64,000 bases of DNA, from NCBI GenBank assembly GCA_026005015.1, contig BPKG01000001.1, positions 625,501 to 689,500 on the forward strand, read 5' to 3'. A program made the translations under genes and the position numbers. The notes beneath the pieces are model-generated. The model saw only the letters and a program-made list of their open reading frames with translations, made no database searches and was not told the DNA's origin. This document shows positions 1 through 9,138 of the stretch, in pieces (positions within the stretch are counted from its first letter, which is position 1; every line of letters begins with the position of its first letter). The DNA is from Burkholderiales bacterium. GTDB lineage: Bacteria; Pseudomonadota; Gammaproteobacteria; Burkholderiales; UBA6910.

Positions 1-87
1 GCCCACCGTGTAGCGCGCTCCAGGAAAGCGCTTGAGGCCCTGGGGCGAGATGTTGTTGAGCGTCAGGATGTGATAGCGTTCGGCCAT
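1..87 (-). CDS. serA: D-3-phosphoglycerate dehydrogenase, N-terminal fragment (runs off the window)
   Basis: Only the first 29 codons are present; the gene continues past the left edge. The start reads MAERYHILTLNNISPQGLKR, which resembles the start of SerA-type phosphoglycerate dehydrogenases of betaproteobacteria (KILTLNNIS-type opening). The enzyme makes 3-phosphohydroxypyruvate, the substrate of the SerC enzyme encoded 9 bp upstream, so the two genes form one serine-biosynthesis unit read leftward. The identification rests on a short N-terminus and on context. Confidence 0.7.
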   Translation of the reverse strand, partial: MAERYHILTLNNISPQGLKRFPGARYTVG

Positions 88-96
88 GCTTCGAGC

Positions 97-1179
97 TCAG
101 CCGTGTTTCACCGCGAACTCGCGCATGAACTCCACCAGCCGCCGCACCCCCTCGATGGGCATGGCATTGTAGATCGACGCCCGCATGCCCCCCACCGAGC
201 GGTGCCCCTTGAGCTGGACCAGGCCGCGCTCCTTCGCCTGCCGCAGGAATTCTTCGTCGAGGGCCGGATTCCTGAGAGTGAAGGGGACATTCATGCGGGA
301 ACGGTCCGCCTTCGCCACCGGGGAAGCGTAGAAGTCGCTCGAGTCCAGGAAATCGTAGAGCAGGCGGGCCTTCTCCGCGTTGATCCGCTCCATGGCCGCG
401 AGCCCGCCCTTGTCCTTGATCCACTCGAACACGAGCCCGGCGATGTAGATGGCGAAGGTGGGCGGCGTGTTAAGCATGGACTCGTTCTCCGCCTGCACCT
501 TGTAGTCGAAAATGCTGGGAGTGGCGGTCAGCGCCGACCCGATCAGGTCCTCCCGCACGATGACGATGGCGAGCCCCGCCGGGCCGATGTTCTTCTGCGC
601 GCCGGCGTAGATCAGGCCGAAGCGGGTCACGTCCATCGGCCGGGACAGGATATGGGATGAGGCGTCCGTCACCAGGGGCACGTCGCCCGTGTCGGGAATC
701 CAGTGGTATTCCACGCCGCCGATGGTCTCGTTGGACGTGATGTGCACGTAGGCCGCGTCGGAAGAGAGCCTCCAGCGGTCCCGGGGCGGCACGTAGCTGA
801 AGTTGCGGTCCTCGGCGCTGGCGGCCACGTGCACCTCGCAGTACTTCCTCGCCTCGGCCATCGCCCGCTTGGCCCAGTGGCCGGTGTTCACGTAATCGGC
901 CTTGCGCTTCCCCCGCAGGAGATTCATCGGCACCGCGGCGAACTGGGCCGTCGCCCCCCCCTGCAGGAACAGGACCTTGTAGTGGGCGGGAATGGCCATA
1001 AGCTCCCGCAGGTCGGCTTCGGCCTTTCGCGCGATGGAAACGAACTCCTTGCCGCGGTGGCTCATCTCCATCACCGACATGCCGCTCGCGTGCCAGTCGA
1101 GCAGCTCGTCCCGCGCCCGGGCGAGCACTTCTTCCGGCAGCACCGCCGGCCCCGCGCTGAAATTGTAGACGCGTCCCAT
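97..1179 (-). CDS. serC: Phosphoserine aminotransferase
   Basis: A 360-residue protein, the normal length for SerC. It converts 3-phosphohydroxypyruvate plus glutamate to phosphoserine in the cytoplasm. It opens with [17 protein letters not shown], typical of the family, and carries the PLP-lysine segment [14 protein letters not shown] near residue 195. It abuts gyrA (stop at 1180) with no gap and precedes the serA fragment, so gyrA-serC-serA are probably co-transcribed, as in many betaproteobacteria. Confidence 0.97.
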   Translation of the reverse strand: MGRVYNFSAGPAVLPEEVLARARDELLDWHASGMSVMEMSHRGKEFVSIARKAEADLRELMAIPAHYKVLFLQGGATAQFAAVPMNLLRGKRKADYVNTGHWAKRAMAEARKYCEVHVAASAEDRNFSYVPPRDRWRLSSDAAYVHITSNETIGGVEYHWIPDTGDVPLVTDASSHILSRPMDVTRFGLIYAGAQKNIGPAGLAIVIVREDLIGSALTATPSIFDYKVQAENESMLNTPPTFAIYIAGLVFEWIKDKGGLAAMERINAEKARLLYDFLDSSDFYASPVAKADRSRMNVPFTLRNPALDEEFLRQAKERGLVQLKGHRSVGGMRASIYNAMPIEGVRRLVEFMREFAVKHG

Positions 1180-3774
1180 TTACCGCTCTTCTCCTTCGCC
1201 CGGCGTGCTCACCCTGGCCTCCCCGGCGGCTTCTTCCCCCGCCTCCGACTCCACCACCTTGCCAAGCCCCGCCAGCTTCTCGGAGGCGTCCAGGTCGATG
1301 AGCCGCACCCCCTGGGTAGCGCGCCCCATCTCGCTGATTTCCGCTACCCGGGTGCGGATCAGCACGCCTCCCGTAGTGATCAGCATGACCTCGTCCTCCG
1401 GCGCAACCAGGGTGGCGGCCACCACGTTGCCGTTGCGGGCGGTGGTCTGGATGGCGATCACCCCCTGGCCGCCCCGGCCATGGCGCGGGTACTCGGCCAA
1501 GGGCGTACGCTTGCCGTAGCCGTTTTCCGTGGCGGTAAGCACTTGCCGCTCCTCCCCGTCCGCCACCACCAGGGAAATCACCTGCTGCCCCGGCTCCAGC
1601 CGCATGCCGCGCACGCCCCGCGCGAGCCGGCCCATGGGCCGCACGTCTTCCTCGGAAAAGCGCACCGCCTTGCCCGCGTCGGAGAACAGCATCACGTCCT
1701 GGTGGCCGCTGGTGAGCTCGGCGCCGATCAGGAAGTCGCCCTCGGTGAGCTCCACCGCGATGATACCGGAGGGGCGGGGCCGGGAAAATTCGGAGAGGGG
1801 CGTCTTCTTCACCGTCCCCTGGGCGGTGGCCATGAAGACGTAATGCTGGTCGTCGAACTCCTTCACCGGCAGCACGGCGGTGATCTTCTCCTCCGGTTGC
1901 AGGGGCACCAGGTTCACGATGGGCTTGCCCCGGGACAGGCGCGCCCCCTGGGGCACCTCGTAGACCTTGAGCCAGTAGAGCCTGCCCCGGTTGGAGAAGC
2001 ACAGGATGTAGTCATGGGTATGGGCGATGAAGAGGTGATCGATGAAATCGTCCTCCCGCGTGCCCGCCGCCTGCTTGCCCCGGCCGCCGCGCCGCTGGGC
2101 CCGGTAGTCGGCCACGGGCTGGCACTTGATGTAGCCCGCGTGGGACAGGGTCACCACCACGTCCTCGGGCGTGATCAGGTCTTCCAGGGACAGCTCCTGG
2201 GCCCGGGTGACGATCTCGCTGCGGCGCTCGTCGCCGTAGTGCTCCTTCACGGCCCGCAGCTCGTCGGCGACGATGGCGTCCACCCGCTCGGGGCGCGCCA
2301 GCACGTCCAGGAGGTCGGTGATGGCGTCCATCACTTGCCGGTACTCGGCCACGATCTTGTCCCGCTCCAGCCCGGTCAGGCGCTGCAGTTGCATCTCCAG
2401 GATGCGCTGAGCCTGGACATCCGAGAGCCGGTAGCCCTGGGCGGACAGGCCGAATTCCGGCGCCAGGCCCTCGGGGCGGGCCGCCTCGGCGTCGACCCGC
2501 GCCAGCATCTCCTCCACCAGCGCGGAGCGCCAGATGCGCTCCATCAGCCGCTCCCTGGCCGCCGCCGGCGAGGGGGCCTCCTTGATCAAGGCGATGATCT
2601 CGTCCACGTTGGACAGGGCCACCGCCAGGCCTTCCAGGATGTGGCCCCGTTCCCGGGCCTTGCGCAGCTCGTACACCGTGCGCCGCGTCACCACCTCCCG
2701 GCGGTGGCGCAGGAACGCTTCCAGCAGCTCCTTCAGGTTGAGCAGCCGCGGCTGGTTGTCCACCAGGGCCACCATGTTCATGCTGAAGGTGTCCTGCATC
2801 GGGGTTTCTTTGTACAGGTTGTTCAGGACCACTTCCGGCATTTCGCCGCGCTTGAGCTCAATCACCACCCGCATGCCCGACTTGTCCGACTCGTCCCGCA
2901 GGTCGGCGATGCCCTCCAGCTTCTTTTCCCGCACCAGCTCGCCGATGCGCACCAGCAGGTTCGCCTTGTTCACCTGATAAGGCAGCTCGTCGATGACGAT
3001 GGCCTGGCGGTCCCCCTTCTCCAGGTCCTCCACGTGGGTGCGGGCGCGGATCACCACCCGGCCGCGCCCGCTGCGGTAGCCCTCCCGGACCCCCTCCAGC
3101 CCATAGATGATCCCCCGAGTCGGGAAATCCGGCGCCGGGACGATCTCCATCAGCTCGTCGATGGTCATTCCCGGCCGCGCGAGAAGCGCAAGGCAGGCGT
3201 CCACCACTTCCCGCAGGTTGTGGGGCGGCACGTTGGTGGCCATGCCTACCGCGATGCCCGCCGACCCGTTGACCAGCAGGTTGGGCACCCGGGTGGGCAG
3301 GCAGACGGGCTCCCGCTCCTTCTCGTCGTAGTTGGGCTGGAAATCCACCGTCTCCTTGTCGATGTCGGCCATCAGCTCGGAGGCGATGCGGGACAGCCGG
3401 CACTCGGTGTAGCGCATGGCCGCCGGGTTGTCCCCATCCACCGAGCCGAAGTTGCCCTGGCCGTCGATCAAGGGATAGCGCATGGAGAAGTCTTGGGCCA
3501 TGCGCACCAGGGTGTCATAGATGGCGGCGTCGCCGTGAGGGTGGTATTTCCCCATCACGTCGCCCACCACCCGGGCGCATTTCACGTACGGCCGGTTCCA
3601 GACGATGTTGGCCTCGTGCATCGCGTACAGGATGCGCCGGTGCACGGGCTTTAAGCCGTCCCTCACGTCGGGAAGCGCCCGGCCCACGATCACGCTCATG
3701 GCGTAATCCAAGTAAGAGCGGCGCATTTCCTCTTCGAGGCTGACGGGAACGGTTTCTTTAGCGAATGAATCCAT
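1180..3774 (-). CDS. gyrA: DNA gyrase subunit A
   Basis: 864 residues from the ATG at 3774 ([20 protein letters not shown]). An in-frame ATG 66 bases further upstream exists but adds non-conserved sequence. The catalytic tyrosine is Y122 (AAMRYTE), and the GyrA-box QRRGGRG lies in the C-terminal domain, which separates it from ParC. The QRDR reads [10 protein letters not shown], so position 83 (E. coli numbering, which matches here) is alanine rather than serine, while D87 is kept. The C-terminus ends in a Glu/Ala/Gly-rich acidic tail. It introduces negative supercoils together with GyrB. Confidence 0.98.
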   Translation of the reverse strand: MDSFAKETVPVSLEEEMRRSYLDYAMSVIVGRALPDVRDGLKPVHRRILYAMHEANIVWNRPYVKCARVVGDVMGKYHPHGDAAIYDTLVRMAQDFSMRYPLIDGQGNFGSVDGDNPAAMRYTECRLSRIASELMADIDKETVDFQPNYDEKEREPVCLPTRVPNLLVNGSAGIAVGMATNVPPHNLREVVDACLALLARPGMTIDELMEIVPAPDFPTRGIIYGLEGVREGYRSGRGRVVIRARTHVEDLEKGDRQAIVIDELPYQVNKANLLVRIGELVREKKLEGIADLRDESDKSGMRVVIELKRGEMPEVVLNNLYKETPMQDTFSMNMVALVDNQPRLLNLKELLEAFLRHRREVVTRRTVYELRKARERGHILEGLAVALSNVDEIIALIKEAPSPAAARERLMERIWRSALVEEMLARVDAEAARPEGLAPEFGLSAQGYRLSDVQAQRILEMQLQRLTGLERDKIVAEYRQVMDAITDLLDVLARPERVDAIVADELRAVKEHYGDERRSEIVTRAQELSLEDLITPEDVVVTLSHAGYIKCQPVADYRAQRRGGRGKQAAGTREDDFIDHLFIAHTHDYILCFSNRGRLYWLKVYEVPQGARLSRGKPIVNLVPLQPEEKITAVLPVKEFDDQHYVFMATAQGTVKKTPLSEFSRPRPSGIIAVELTEGDFLIGAELTSGHQDVMLFSDAGKAVRFSEEDVRPMGRLARGVRGMRLEPGQQVISLVVADGEERQVLTATENGYGKRTPLAEYPRHGRGGQGVIAIQTTARNGNVVAATLVAPEDEVMLITTGGVLIRTRVAEISEMGRATQGVRLIDLDASEKLAGLGKVVESEAGEEAAGEARVSTPGEGEER

Positions 3775-3935
3775 ATGGCCGAAACGGCTCACATAACGGG
3801 AAACAGGCCCGGCGCTTGCACCCTGCACGGCATGGCGCAAACATTCAATTCAAAAAGTAAAAATTTTATCATGGACAACCTGGCACGGACTATCCGCGGT
3901 TCCTGATTCCAGGCGCCAGGAGCGCGCGCAAGGGG

Positions 3936-3965
3936 TTGACATAACAAAGATTTTAACCGGATAAT
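3936..3965 (+). promoter_or_regulatory. Sigma-70 type promoter for the OmpA-family gene
   Basis: TTGACA at 3936-3941 and GATAAT at 3960-3965 are separated by 18 bp. The stretch lies in the gyrA/ompA divergent intergenic region and points at the OmpA-family gene that starts at 4112, which leaves a leader of about 140 nt. It is a perfect -35 box with a one-mismatch -10 box. Confidence 0.7.
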
Positions 3966-4111
3966 GCTTTCACGCCCTAGCGCGGATCGACCTCGTTCAA
4001 CAGAGGTTTTGCGTTAACTCGAGGCGCAAAGGGAGTCCCGGAGCATTCGTGAACACCTCCCCGCCGGGGCTCGTATTGCTTTTTTTTGGAACGAACAAGA
4101 AAGGTGCAAGC

Positions 4112-4807
4112 ATGAAAACTTACTCCCCGAAGCATCTGATGTTGGGCCTGACGGCTGCCGCCGTTCTCGCATCGGGCCCGGTGCTCGCCGCCGCGGACAA
4201 GTCCGGCTACTGGGTGGATTCCCGCGGCACGGTCACCAAGAACAGCTACGGACAGTGCTGGCGCGCCGGCTACTGGACCCCGGCGATGGCCATCGAGGAG
4301 TGCGATCCGGACCTGGTGAAGAAGGCCGAGCCGCCCGCGCCGCCACCCGCGCCCGCCCCGGTCGCCCCGGCGCCGGCGCCCGCGCCGGCGCCTGCCCCGG
4401 CCCCCGCGCCGGCTCCCGTGATGATGCCGGAGAAGGTCACCTTCGCGGCCGACGTGCTGTTCGATTTCGACAAGGCGGAGCTGCGGCCGGAGGGCAAGCA
4501 GGCCCTGGACAACTTCGTGCAGAAGCTGGAAGGGGTGGAGTACGAAGTCATCGTGACCGTGGGCCACGCCGACCGCATCGGCCCCGAGGCCTACAACAAG
4601 AAGCTTTCCCTGCGCCGGGCCGAATCGGTGAAGGCCTACCTGGTGTCCAAGGGCATCCCGGCCAACAAGGTGTACACTGACGGCAAGGGCGAATCCGATC
4701 CCGTCACCAAGCCCGAGGACTGCAAGGGCAAGCGCGGCGCGGCGCTCATCAAGTGCTATCAGCCGGATCGGCGTGTGGAAGTGGAGGTGGCGGGCACCCG
4801 CAAGTAA
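4112..4807 (+). CDS. OmpA-family outer membrane/peptidoglycan-associated protein
   Basis: 231 residues from the ATG at 4112, preceded by AAGGTG about 8 nt upstream. An N-terminal signal peptide ends near VLAAAD (about residue 28). A short cysteine-containing segment follows (GYWVDSRG, then the cysteines of YGQCWRAGYW and IEECDPD), then an Ala/Pro repeat linker (about residues 75-105), then an OmpA C-terminal peptidoglycan-binding domain beginning near VLFDFDKAELRPEG. There is no eight-stranded barrel domain, so this is a periplasmic linker-type OmpA protein that tethers the outer membrane to the cell wall. It has its own promoter and a terminator directly behind it. Confidence 0.93.
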   Translation: MKTYSPKHLMLGLTAAAVLASGPVLAAADKSGYWVDSRGTVTKNSYGQCWRAGYWTPAMAIEECDPDLVKKAEPPAPPPAPAPVAPAPAPAPAPAPAPAPAPVMMPEKVTFAADVLFDFDKAELRPEGKQALDNFVQKLEGVEYEVIVTVGHADRIGPEAYNKKLSLRRAESVKAYLVSKGIPANKVYTDGKGESDPVTKPEDCKGKRGAALIKCYQPDRRVEVEVAGTRK

Positions 4808-4833
4808 GCGCAAGCCGCCTTCCGCGGACGAAC

Positions 4834-4863
4834 AAAGCCCTGCCCGCGCAGGGCTTTCTTTTT
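4834..4863 (+). terminator. Rho-independent terminator after the OmpA-family gene
   Basis: A perfect 10-bp stem, AAAGCCCTGC (4834-4843) with GCAGGGCTTT (4848-4857), has a CCGC loop and is followed by CTTTTT. The T-run ends at the base before the ATG of the next gene (4864), so terminator and translation start are adjacent. Confidence 0.85.
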
Positions 4864-6213
4864 ATGGCGCGCGACACGGTCGATCTTCTGGTTGACGCCC
4901 GCTGGCTGCTGCCCATGGAGCCGGCGGGCCGGGTGCTGGAGCGCCACTCGGTGGCGGTCCGGGACGGCCGCATCCGCGCCCTGCTGCCCTGGCAGGAAGC
5001 CGAAGGACGCTTCGAGGCCCGGGAGCGCCTGCGGCTCGAGCGCCACGCCCTCATGCCGGGGCTCGTCAACCTGCACACCCACGCTGCCATGACCCTGCTG
5101 CGGGGTCTCGCGGACGATCTGCCCCTTATGGAATGGCTGCAGAAGCACATCTGGCCGGCGGAGATGCGCTTCGTGACGCCCGAGTTCGTCCACGACGGGA
5201 CGCTCCTCGCCTGCGCCGAGATGATCCGGGGCGGGATCACCTGCTTCAACGACATGTATTTCTTCCCCGAGGCGGCCGCCCGGGCGGTGATGGAGGCCGG
5301 GATGCGGGCGGCCCTAGGGATGATCGTGGTGGATTTCCCCACACCCTACGCCGCCGATCCCGACGACTATCTGAGCAAGGGCATGGCGCTGAGGGACGAG
5401 CACCGGGCGAACGCCCTGCTCTCCTTCTGCATGGCGCCCCACGCCCCGTACACCGTGAGCGATAGGACCTTCGAAAAGCTGCTCACCTACGCGGAGCAGC
5501 TCCAGGTGCCCATCCACGTGCACCTGCACGAGACCGACGAAGAAATCCGGGAAAGCCTGCGCCAGCACGGGGTGCGGCCCTTGGAGCGGCTGCGGCGCCT
5601 CGGGCTCCTGGGACCCGGCCTGGTGGCGGTGCATATGGTGCACTTAACGCCGGAGGAGATGGAGCTCGTCGCCCGCGCCAACGCCAGCGTCGCCCACTGC
5701 CCCTCCTCTAACCTGAAGCTCGCCAGCGGTTTCGCCCCCATCGCCCAGCTCGTGGAGCGAGGCGTCAACGTGGGGCTCGGCACGGACGGGGCGGCCAGCA
5801 ACAACCGGCTCGACCTCTTCCAGGAGATGCGCACCGCGGCCCTTCTCGCCAAGGCGGTGAGCGGCCGGGCGGACGCCCTTCCCGCCCACCGCGCCCTGGA
5901 AATGGCCACCCTGGACGGGGCCCGGGCCCTCGGTCTAGAAAAGGAAATCGGCTCCCTCGTCCCGGGGAAACGGGCCGACATGGCCGCGGTGGACTTGGGC
6001 GCCCTGGAGCTTACTCCCTGCTACGATCCCCAGTCCCACCTGGTCTACGCCGCCGGCCGGGAGCACGTGAGCCACGTTTGGGTCGAGGGGCGGCTCTTGC
6101 TGGACGACGGGCGGCTCACCACCCTGGAGCCGGGCGAGCTCGCCACCCGCGCGAGCCGCTGGGGACGCCGCATCGCCAAAGCGGACGCCAACGTTCGACA
6201 AGACGGCAATTGA
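4864..6213 (+). CDS. TRZ/ATZ-family amidohydrolase, probable 5'-methylthioadenosine/S-adenosylhomocysteine deaminase
   Basis: 449 residues. Metal-site motifs of the amidohydrolase superfamily are present: LVNLHTHAAM, HVHLHETDEE, VAHCPSSNLKLASG and GTDGAASNN. Family members deaminate MTA or SAH to inosine derivatives in methyl-cycle salvage. The gene sits directly before ubiG and gph, an arrangement common in betaproteobacteria, and UbiG itself produces SAH. The ATG at 4864 directly follows the upstream terminator. The only Shine-Dalgarno-like sequence (AGGG at 4850-4853) lies inside the terminator stem, so start choice and translation control are uncertain. The exact substrate is not provable from sequence. 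Confidence 0.88.
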   Translation: MARDTVDLLVDARWLLPMEPAGRVLERHSVAVRDGRIRALLPWQEAEGRFEARERLRLERHALMPGLVNLHTHAAMTLLRGLADDLPLMEWLQKHIWPAEMRFVTPEFVHDGTLLACAEMIRGGITCFNDMYFFPEAAARAVMEAGMRAALGMIVVDFPTPYAADPDDYLSKGMALRDEHRANALLSFCMAPHAPYTVSDRTFEKLLTYAEQLQVPIHVHLHETDEEIRESLRQHGVRPLERLRRLGLLGPGLVAVHMVHLTPEEMELVARANASVAHCPSSNLKLASGFAPIAQLVERGVNVGLGTDGAASNNRLDLFQEMRTAALLAKAVSGRADALPAHRALEMATLDGARALGLEKEIGSLVPGKRADMAAVDLGALELTPCYDPQSHLVYAAGREHVSHVWVEGRLLLDDGRLTTLEPGELATRASRWGRRIAKADANVRQDGN

Positions 6214-6214
6214 A

Positions 6215-6940
6215 ATGGCGCGCGAATCCGGGCTTGAGGCCATGAACAACGTCGATCCCCTGGAGATCGAGAAATTCAACCAGCTCGCCCACCGCTGGTG
6301 GGATCCCCACAGCGAGTTCAAGCCGCTGCACGACATCAACCCCCTGCGCCTGAAGCTCATCGAAGAGGCGGCCGGCGGGCTGGCGGGCAAGGAGGTCCTG
6401 GACGTGGGCTGCGGGGGCGGGATTCTCGCCGAAAGCATGGCGGCCCGGGGCGCCCGGGTGACAGGAATCGACCTGGGAGAAAAGGCCCTCAAGGTGGCCA
6501 AACTGCACCTGCTGGAAAGCGGCCTGCAGGTGGACTACCGCCACTGCTCGGTGGAGCAATTGGCGGCCGAAATGCAGGAGCGCTACGACGTAGTCACCTG
6601 CATGGAGCTCTTGGAGCACGTGCCGGATCCCGCGAGCACCGTAAAGGCCTGCGCCGCCGTGGCCCGGCCGGGGGCGCCGGTGGTCTTCTCCACCATCAAC
6701 CGCAACCTGAAGTCCTTCCTCTTCGCCATCGTGGGAGCGGAATACGTGTTGGGGCTGCTACCCCGCGGCACCCACGAGTACGCCCGCCTGATCCGCCCGG
6801 CCGAGCTCGCCCGCATGGCCCGCGAGGCAGGGCTCGACGTGACGGGCTTCACCGGTCTGACCTACAACCCGTTCACCAGGCAGTACGCCCTGGGGGCCGA
6901 CATCGACGTGAACTACTTCGCCCTCACCCGGAAGACATGA
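6215..6940 (+). CDS. ubiG: Ubiquinone biosynthesis O-methyltransferase
   Basis: 241 residues from the ATG at 6215. An in-frame ATG at 6242 (MNNVDPLEIEKF) matches the usual UbiG start better and is an alternative. The SAM-binding motif VLDVGCGGGIL and the family segments EFKPLHDINPLRL, TCMELLEHVPDP and GTHEYARLI are present. It carries out both O-methylations in ubiquinone synthesis. It starts 1 bp after the amidohydrolase stop and overlaps gph by ATGA, so the three genes form an operon. Confidence 0.96.
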   Translation: MARESGLEAMNNVDPLEIEKFNQLAHRWWDPHSEFKPLHDINPLRLKLIEEAAGGLAGKEVLDVGCGGGILAESMAARGARVTGIDLGEKALKVAKLHLLESGLQVDYRHCSVEQLAAEMQERYDVVTCMELLEHVPDPASTVKACAAVARPGAPVVFSTINRNLKSFLFAIVGAEYVLGLLPRGTHEYARLIRPAELARMAREAGLDVTGFTGLTYNPFTRQYALGADIDVNYFALTRKT

Positions 6941-7590
6941 CCCGTCCCCGAGCGGTTTTCTTCGACCTGGACGGTACCTTCGCCGATACCGCCCCCGACC
7001 TGGGTCATGCCTTGAACCGCATGCGGGAGCGGCGAAACCTGCCTCCTTTGGCCATCGAAACGGTGCGGCCCCACGCTTCGGCGGGTGCCCGGGGTCTGCT
7101 CCACCTGAGCTTCGGCCTCACGCCGGAAGACCCCGATTACGGCGTGCTGCGGGAGGAGTTCCTGGCCCTCTATAGCGAGGCCCTGTGCCGCCACACCCGG
7201 CTCTTCCCCGGCATTCCCGAGCTGCTGGACAGGCTCGAGGCCCGGGGTATCGTATGGGGCATCGTGACCAACAAGCCGGAGCGTTTCACCCGCCCCCTGC
7301 TCGCGGCCCTGGGCGTGGCAAGCCGCGCCCGCTGCATCGTTAGCGCCGACACCTGCCCTCATCCCAAGCCCCACCCCGAACCCCTGCTCACCGCCAGCCG
7401 GCAGGTGGGCATCGAGCCGCCGGCGTGCCTTTACCTGGGCGACGACGAGCGGGACGTGCAGGCGAGCCTCGCCGCCGGCATGCGTCCCGTCGTGGCCCGC
7501 TACGGCTACCTGGGTGACGGCAGGCCGTGGCAGGCCTGGGGCGCCCAGGGCGCCATCACCCAGCCGCTGGAGCTGCTCGACCTCCTTTAG
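6937..7590 (+). CDS. gph: Phosphoglycolate phosphatase (HAD family)
   Basis: 217 residues. The start overlaps the ubiG stop (ATGA). HAD motif I is FFDLDGTFADTAPDL, motif II lies in IVTNKPERF, and motif III/IV is YLGDDERDV. Length and position behind ubiG fit the Gph family, which removes 2-phosphoglycolate made by DNA repair or by Rubisco oxygenation. Some homologues act on N-acetylmuramate-6-phosphate (MupP), which sequence alone does not exclude. Confidence 0.88.
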   Translation: MTRPRAVFFDLDGTFADTAPDLGHALNRMRERRNLPPLAIETVRPHASAGARGLLHLSFGLTPEDPDYGVLREEFLALYSEALCRHTRLFPGIPELLDRLEARGIVWGIVTNKPERFTRPLLAALGVASRARCIVSADTCPHPKPHPEPLLTASRQVGIEPPACLYLGDDERDVQASLAAGMRPVVARYGYLGDGRPWQAWGAQGAITQPLELLDLL

Positions 7591-7613
7591 GAAGAGAGAA
7601 GACAAATCCGGAC

Positions 7614-8528
7614 CTAGACCCGATAGAGCGAACGGCGGTCCCGCTCGAAGCGCACCGCATCCTCAAAGGATGCACCCCGCTTGCCGCCGGGCCAGATCCA
7701 GCCGGCGCTCTCCAGGGAAATCTCTCGCCGCAGGAGCTGAATGGAACGGCCGTCCTCGAATTCCACCACGGTGCCATTGATGCTGCTGTCGGTGAGATAG
7801 AACTGCACCCCCTCCAGCCGGACGATGGCATGCTCCCGGGAGACGAACCGGTCCGCCAGCCGCACATCGCAGTGGAGAGCCCGGCCGATCACGACGCGGT
7901 AACGGAAACGATCCACGGTGATCCGCTGCCCCCGGTGGGTGAGCACCAAGCCGCCTGGGTCCGCCGGCAGCAAGCGCCGTCCCTCCAGGTTCAAATCGGT
8001 CACCGTCGTGCTGTCATGGTCCCAAAGGACTTGATAGATCACCGTCTCCCGGGCGGTGTCTTTGATCCGGACCTGGAAAATGGGCCGGCATGTCGCCTTG
8101 AGCTCTTCGGAGAGGGTGCCGTAGGTGGCCTCGGAAGTGAGAATCTGCTCCGGGCTTGCCATATCGCTCAGGTAGGCGGCCAGGTTCACGGTATCGCCAA
8201 AGATGTCCCGCCCCTCCTCCATCAGATCCCCGTAATGGATCCCGATGTGGAGTCGCACCTTCTCCCCGGCACAGGGCTGGCTCGCCGCCTGCCGCTGCAG
8301 GACGCCGGCCGCGCGGAGCGCCTGGTCCGCGGAGGGAAAGACGCTCAAGGCGGCGTCCCCCACCGCCTTGACCAGCCGGCCGCCATGCTCCTGGGTGACC
8401 CGGGCGCTCCGCTGCACGAAGGCTTCCACCACCGCGCGGCCGGCCAGATTGCCTAGGACGGCGTAGATCCGGGTGCTGCCCACCAGATCGGCGAACATCA
8501 CGGCGCATCGGGCCAGGCTTCGACTCAT
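7614..8528 (-). CDS. Class III adenylate/guanylate cyclase domain fused to an FHA domain
   Basis: 304 residues, cytoplasmic, with no membrane segment. The N-terminal half is a class III nucleotide cyclase homology domain. The first metal aspartate is in MFADLVGSTR (about residue 14), the second is in VKAVGDAALSVF, and FGDTVNLAAYL forms the substrate/transition-state region. The C-terminal part (about residues 205-270) is an FHA domain: VVIGRALHCDVRL, then FVSREHAIV, then SSINGT, which would bind phosphothreonine. It probably makes cAMP or cGMP in response to a phosphoprotein partner. It converges with gph and stands alone; the partner and nucleotide are unknown. Confidence 0.9.
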   Translation of the reverse strand: MSRSLARCAVMFADLVGSTRIYAVLGNLAGRAVVEAFVQRSARVTQEHGGRLVKAVGDAALSVFPSADQALRAAGVLQRQAASQPCAGEKVRLHIGIHYGDLMEEGRDIFGDTVNLAAYLSDMASPEQILTSEATYGTLSEELKATCRPIFQVRIKDTARETVIYQVLWDHDSTTVTDLNLEGRRLLPADPGGLVLTHRGQRITVDRFRYRVVIGRALHCDVRLADRFVSREHAIVRLEGVQFYLTDSSINGTVVEFEDGRSIQLLRREISLESAGWIWPGGKRGASFEDAVRFERDRRSLYRV

Positions 8529-8668
8529 ATCAAGAACAAACTATAAGCATTTGAGGGAAATATACTTTTCATTTAGCCGAAATGGTATCACCGGTGGAAC
8601 GAATCGCAAATCCTCGGGTCTCATAGGTTGAACCTGCCTGAAAGCGCTAGAATTCTGCATCCAATGCA

Positions 8669-9064
8669 GGGGGCGACCTGGTTTCGACGCGGGTTGCGAA
8701 GCAGCGCAGGGCATGCCGAGGACCAGTTCCCTCGTAAATCCACTGGAAACCAATAGACGCCAACGACGAGCGTTACGCTCTCGCCGCCTAACACCGGCGA
8801 GACGCTGCACTAGCCTGCTGATGGGCTAGGCCCTGCCGGGCGAGGGAGGCGCAAGCCGAGCTTGCTCGAAGGGGTGCAGCGTCATTCACATCAGCCCCTG
8901 CGCACGGTCTGGCCGCTTGGCCGTGCGCATCCGTCGAAGCGGCTGGCCAAGCGTCAGCCTGCCGGCCGGCGGGCGCGAGGCGAGATGCAATAGACCCGGC
9001 TAAGCATGTAGGCCTGACTGCAGAGGATTCGCGGACGGGGGTTCGATTCCCCCCGCCTCCACCA
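8669..9064 (+). ncRNA. ssrA: Transfer-messenger RNA (tmRNA)
   Basis: The 5' end GGGGGCGACCTGGTTTCGAC and the 3' end with T-loop GGTTCGATTCC are both diagnostic. The acceptor stem GGGGGCG (8669-8675) pairs with CGCCTCC before A-CCA, and CCA is encoded (9062-9064). The tag frame is at 8760-8792. It is a one-piece tmRNA of 396 nt. It rescues stalled ribosomes and tags the nascent protein for proteolysis. Confidence 0.97.
8760..8792 (+). other. tmRNA tag reading frame (ANDERYALAA)
   Basis: The resume codon is GCC at 8760. The frame encodes ANDERYALAA and ends at TAA (8790-8792). The tag with its LAA end is typical of proteobacteria. Confidence 0.95.
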
Positions 9065-9072
9065 TTTTCCTG

Positions 9073-9099
9073 AAACCCGGAACCTTTCCGGGTTTTCTC
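9073..9099 (+). terminator. Rho-independent terminator of ssrA
   Basis: AAACCCGGAA (9073-9082) pairs with TTCCGGGTTT (9086-9095) around a CCT loop and is followed by a short T-rich run, 9 nt after the tmRNA CCA. Confidence 0.8.
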
Positions 9100-9138
9100 A
9101 TCGGCTCAACCGGCAGATTCTTCTGGAGCTTAGGGCGG

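Noticed and set aside
4330-4425. GC-rich tandem repeats (CCGGCGCC-type) suggesting a simple-sequence locus or CRISPR-like array
   Set aside because: They encode the Ala/Pro linker of the OmpA-family protein; no spacer structure exists. I saw no CRISPR array anywhere in the window.
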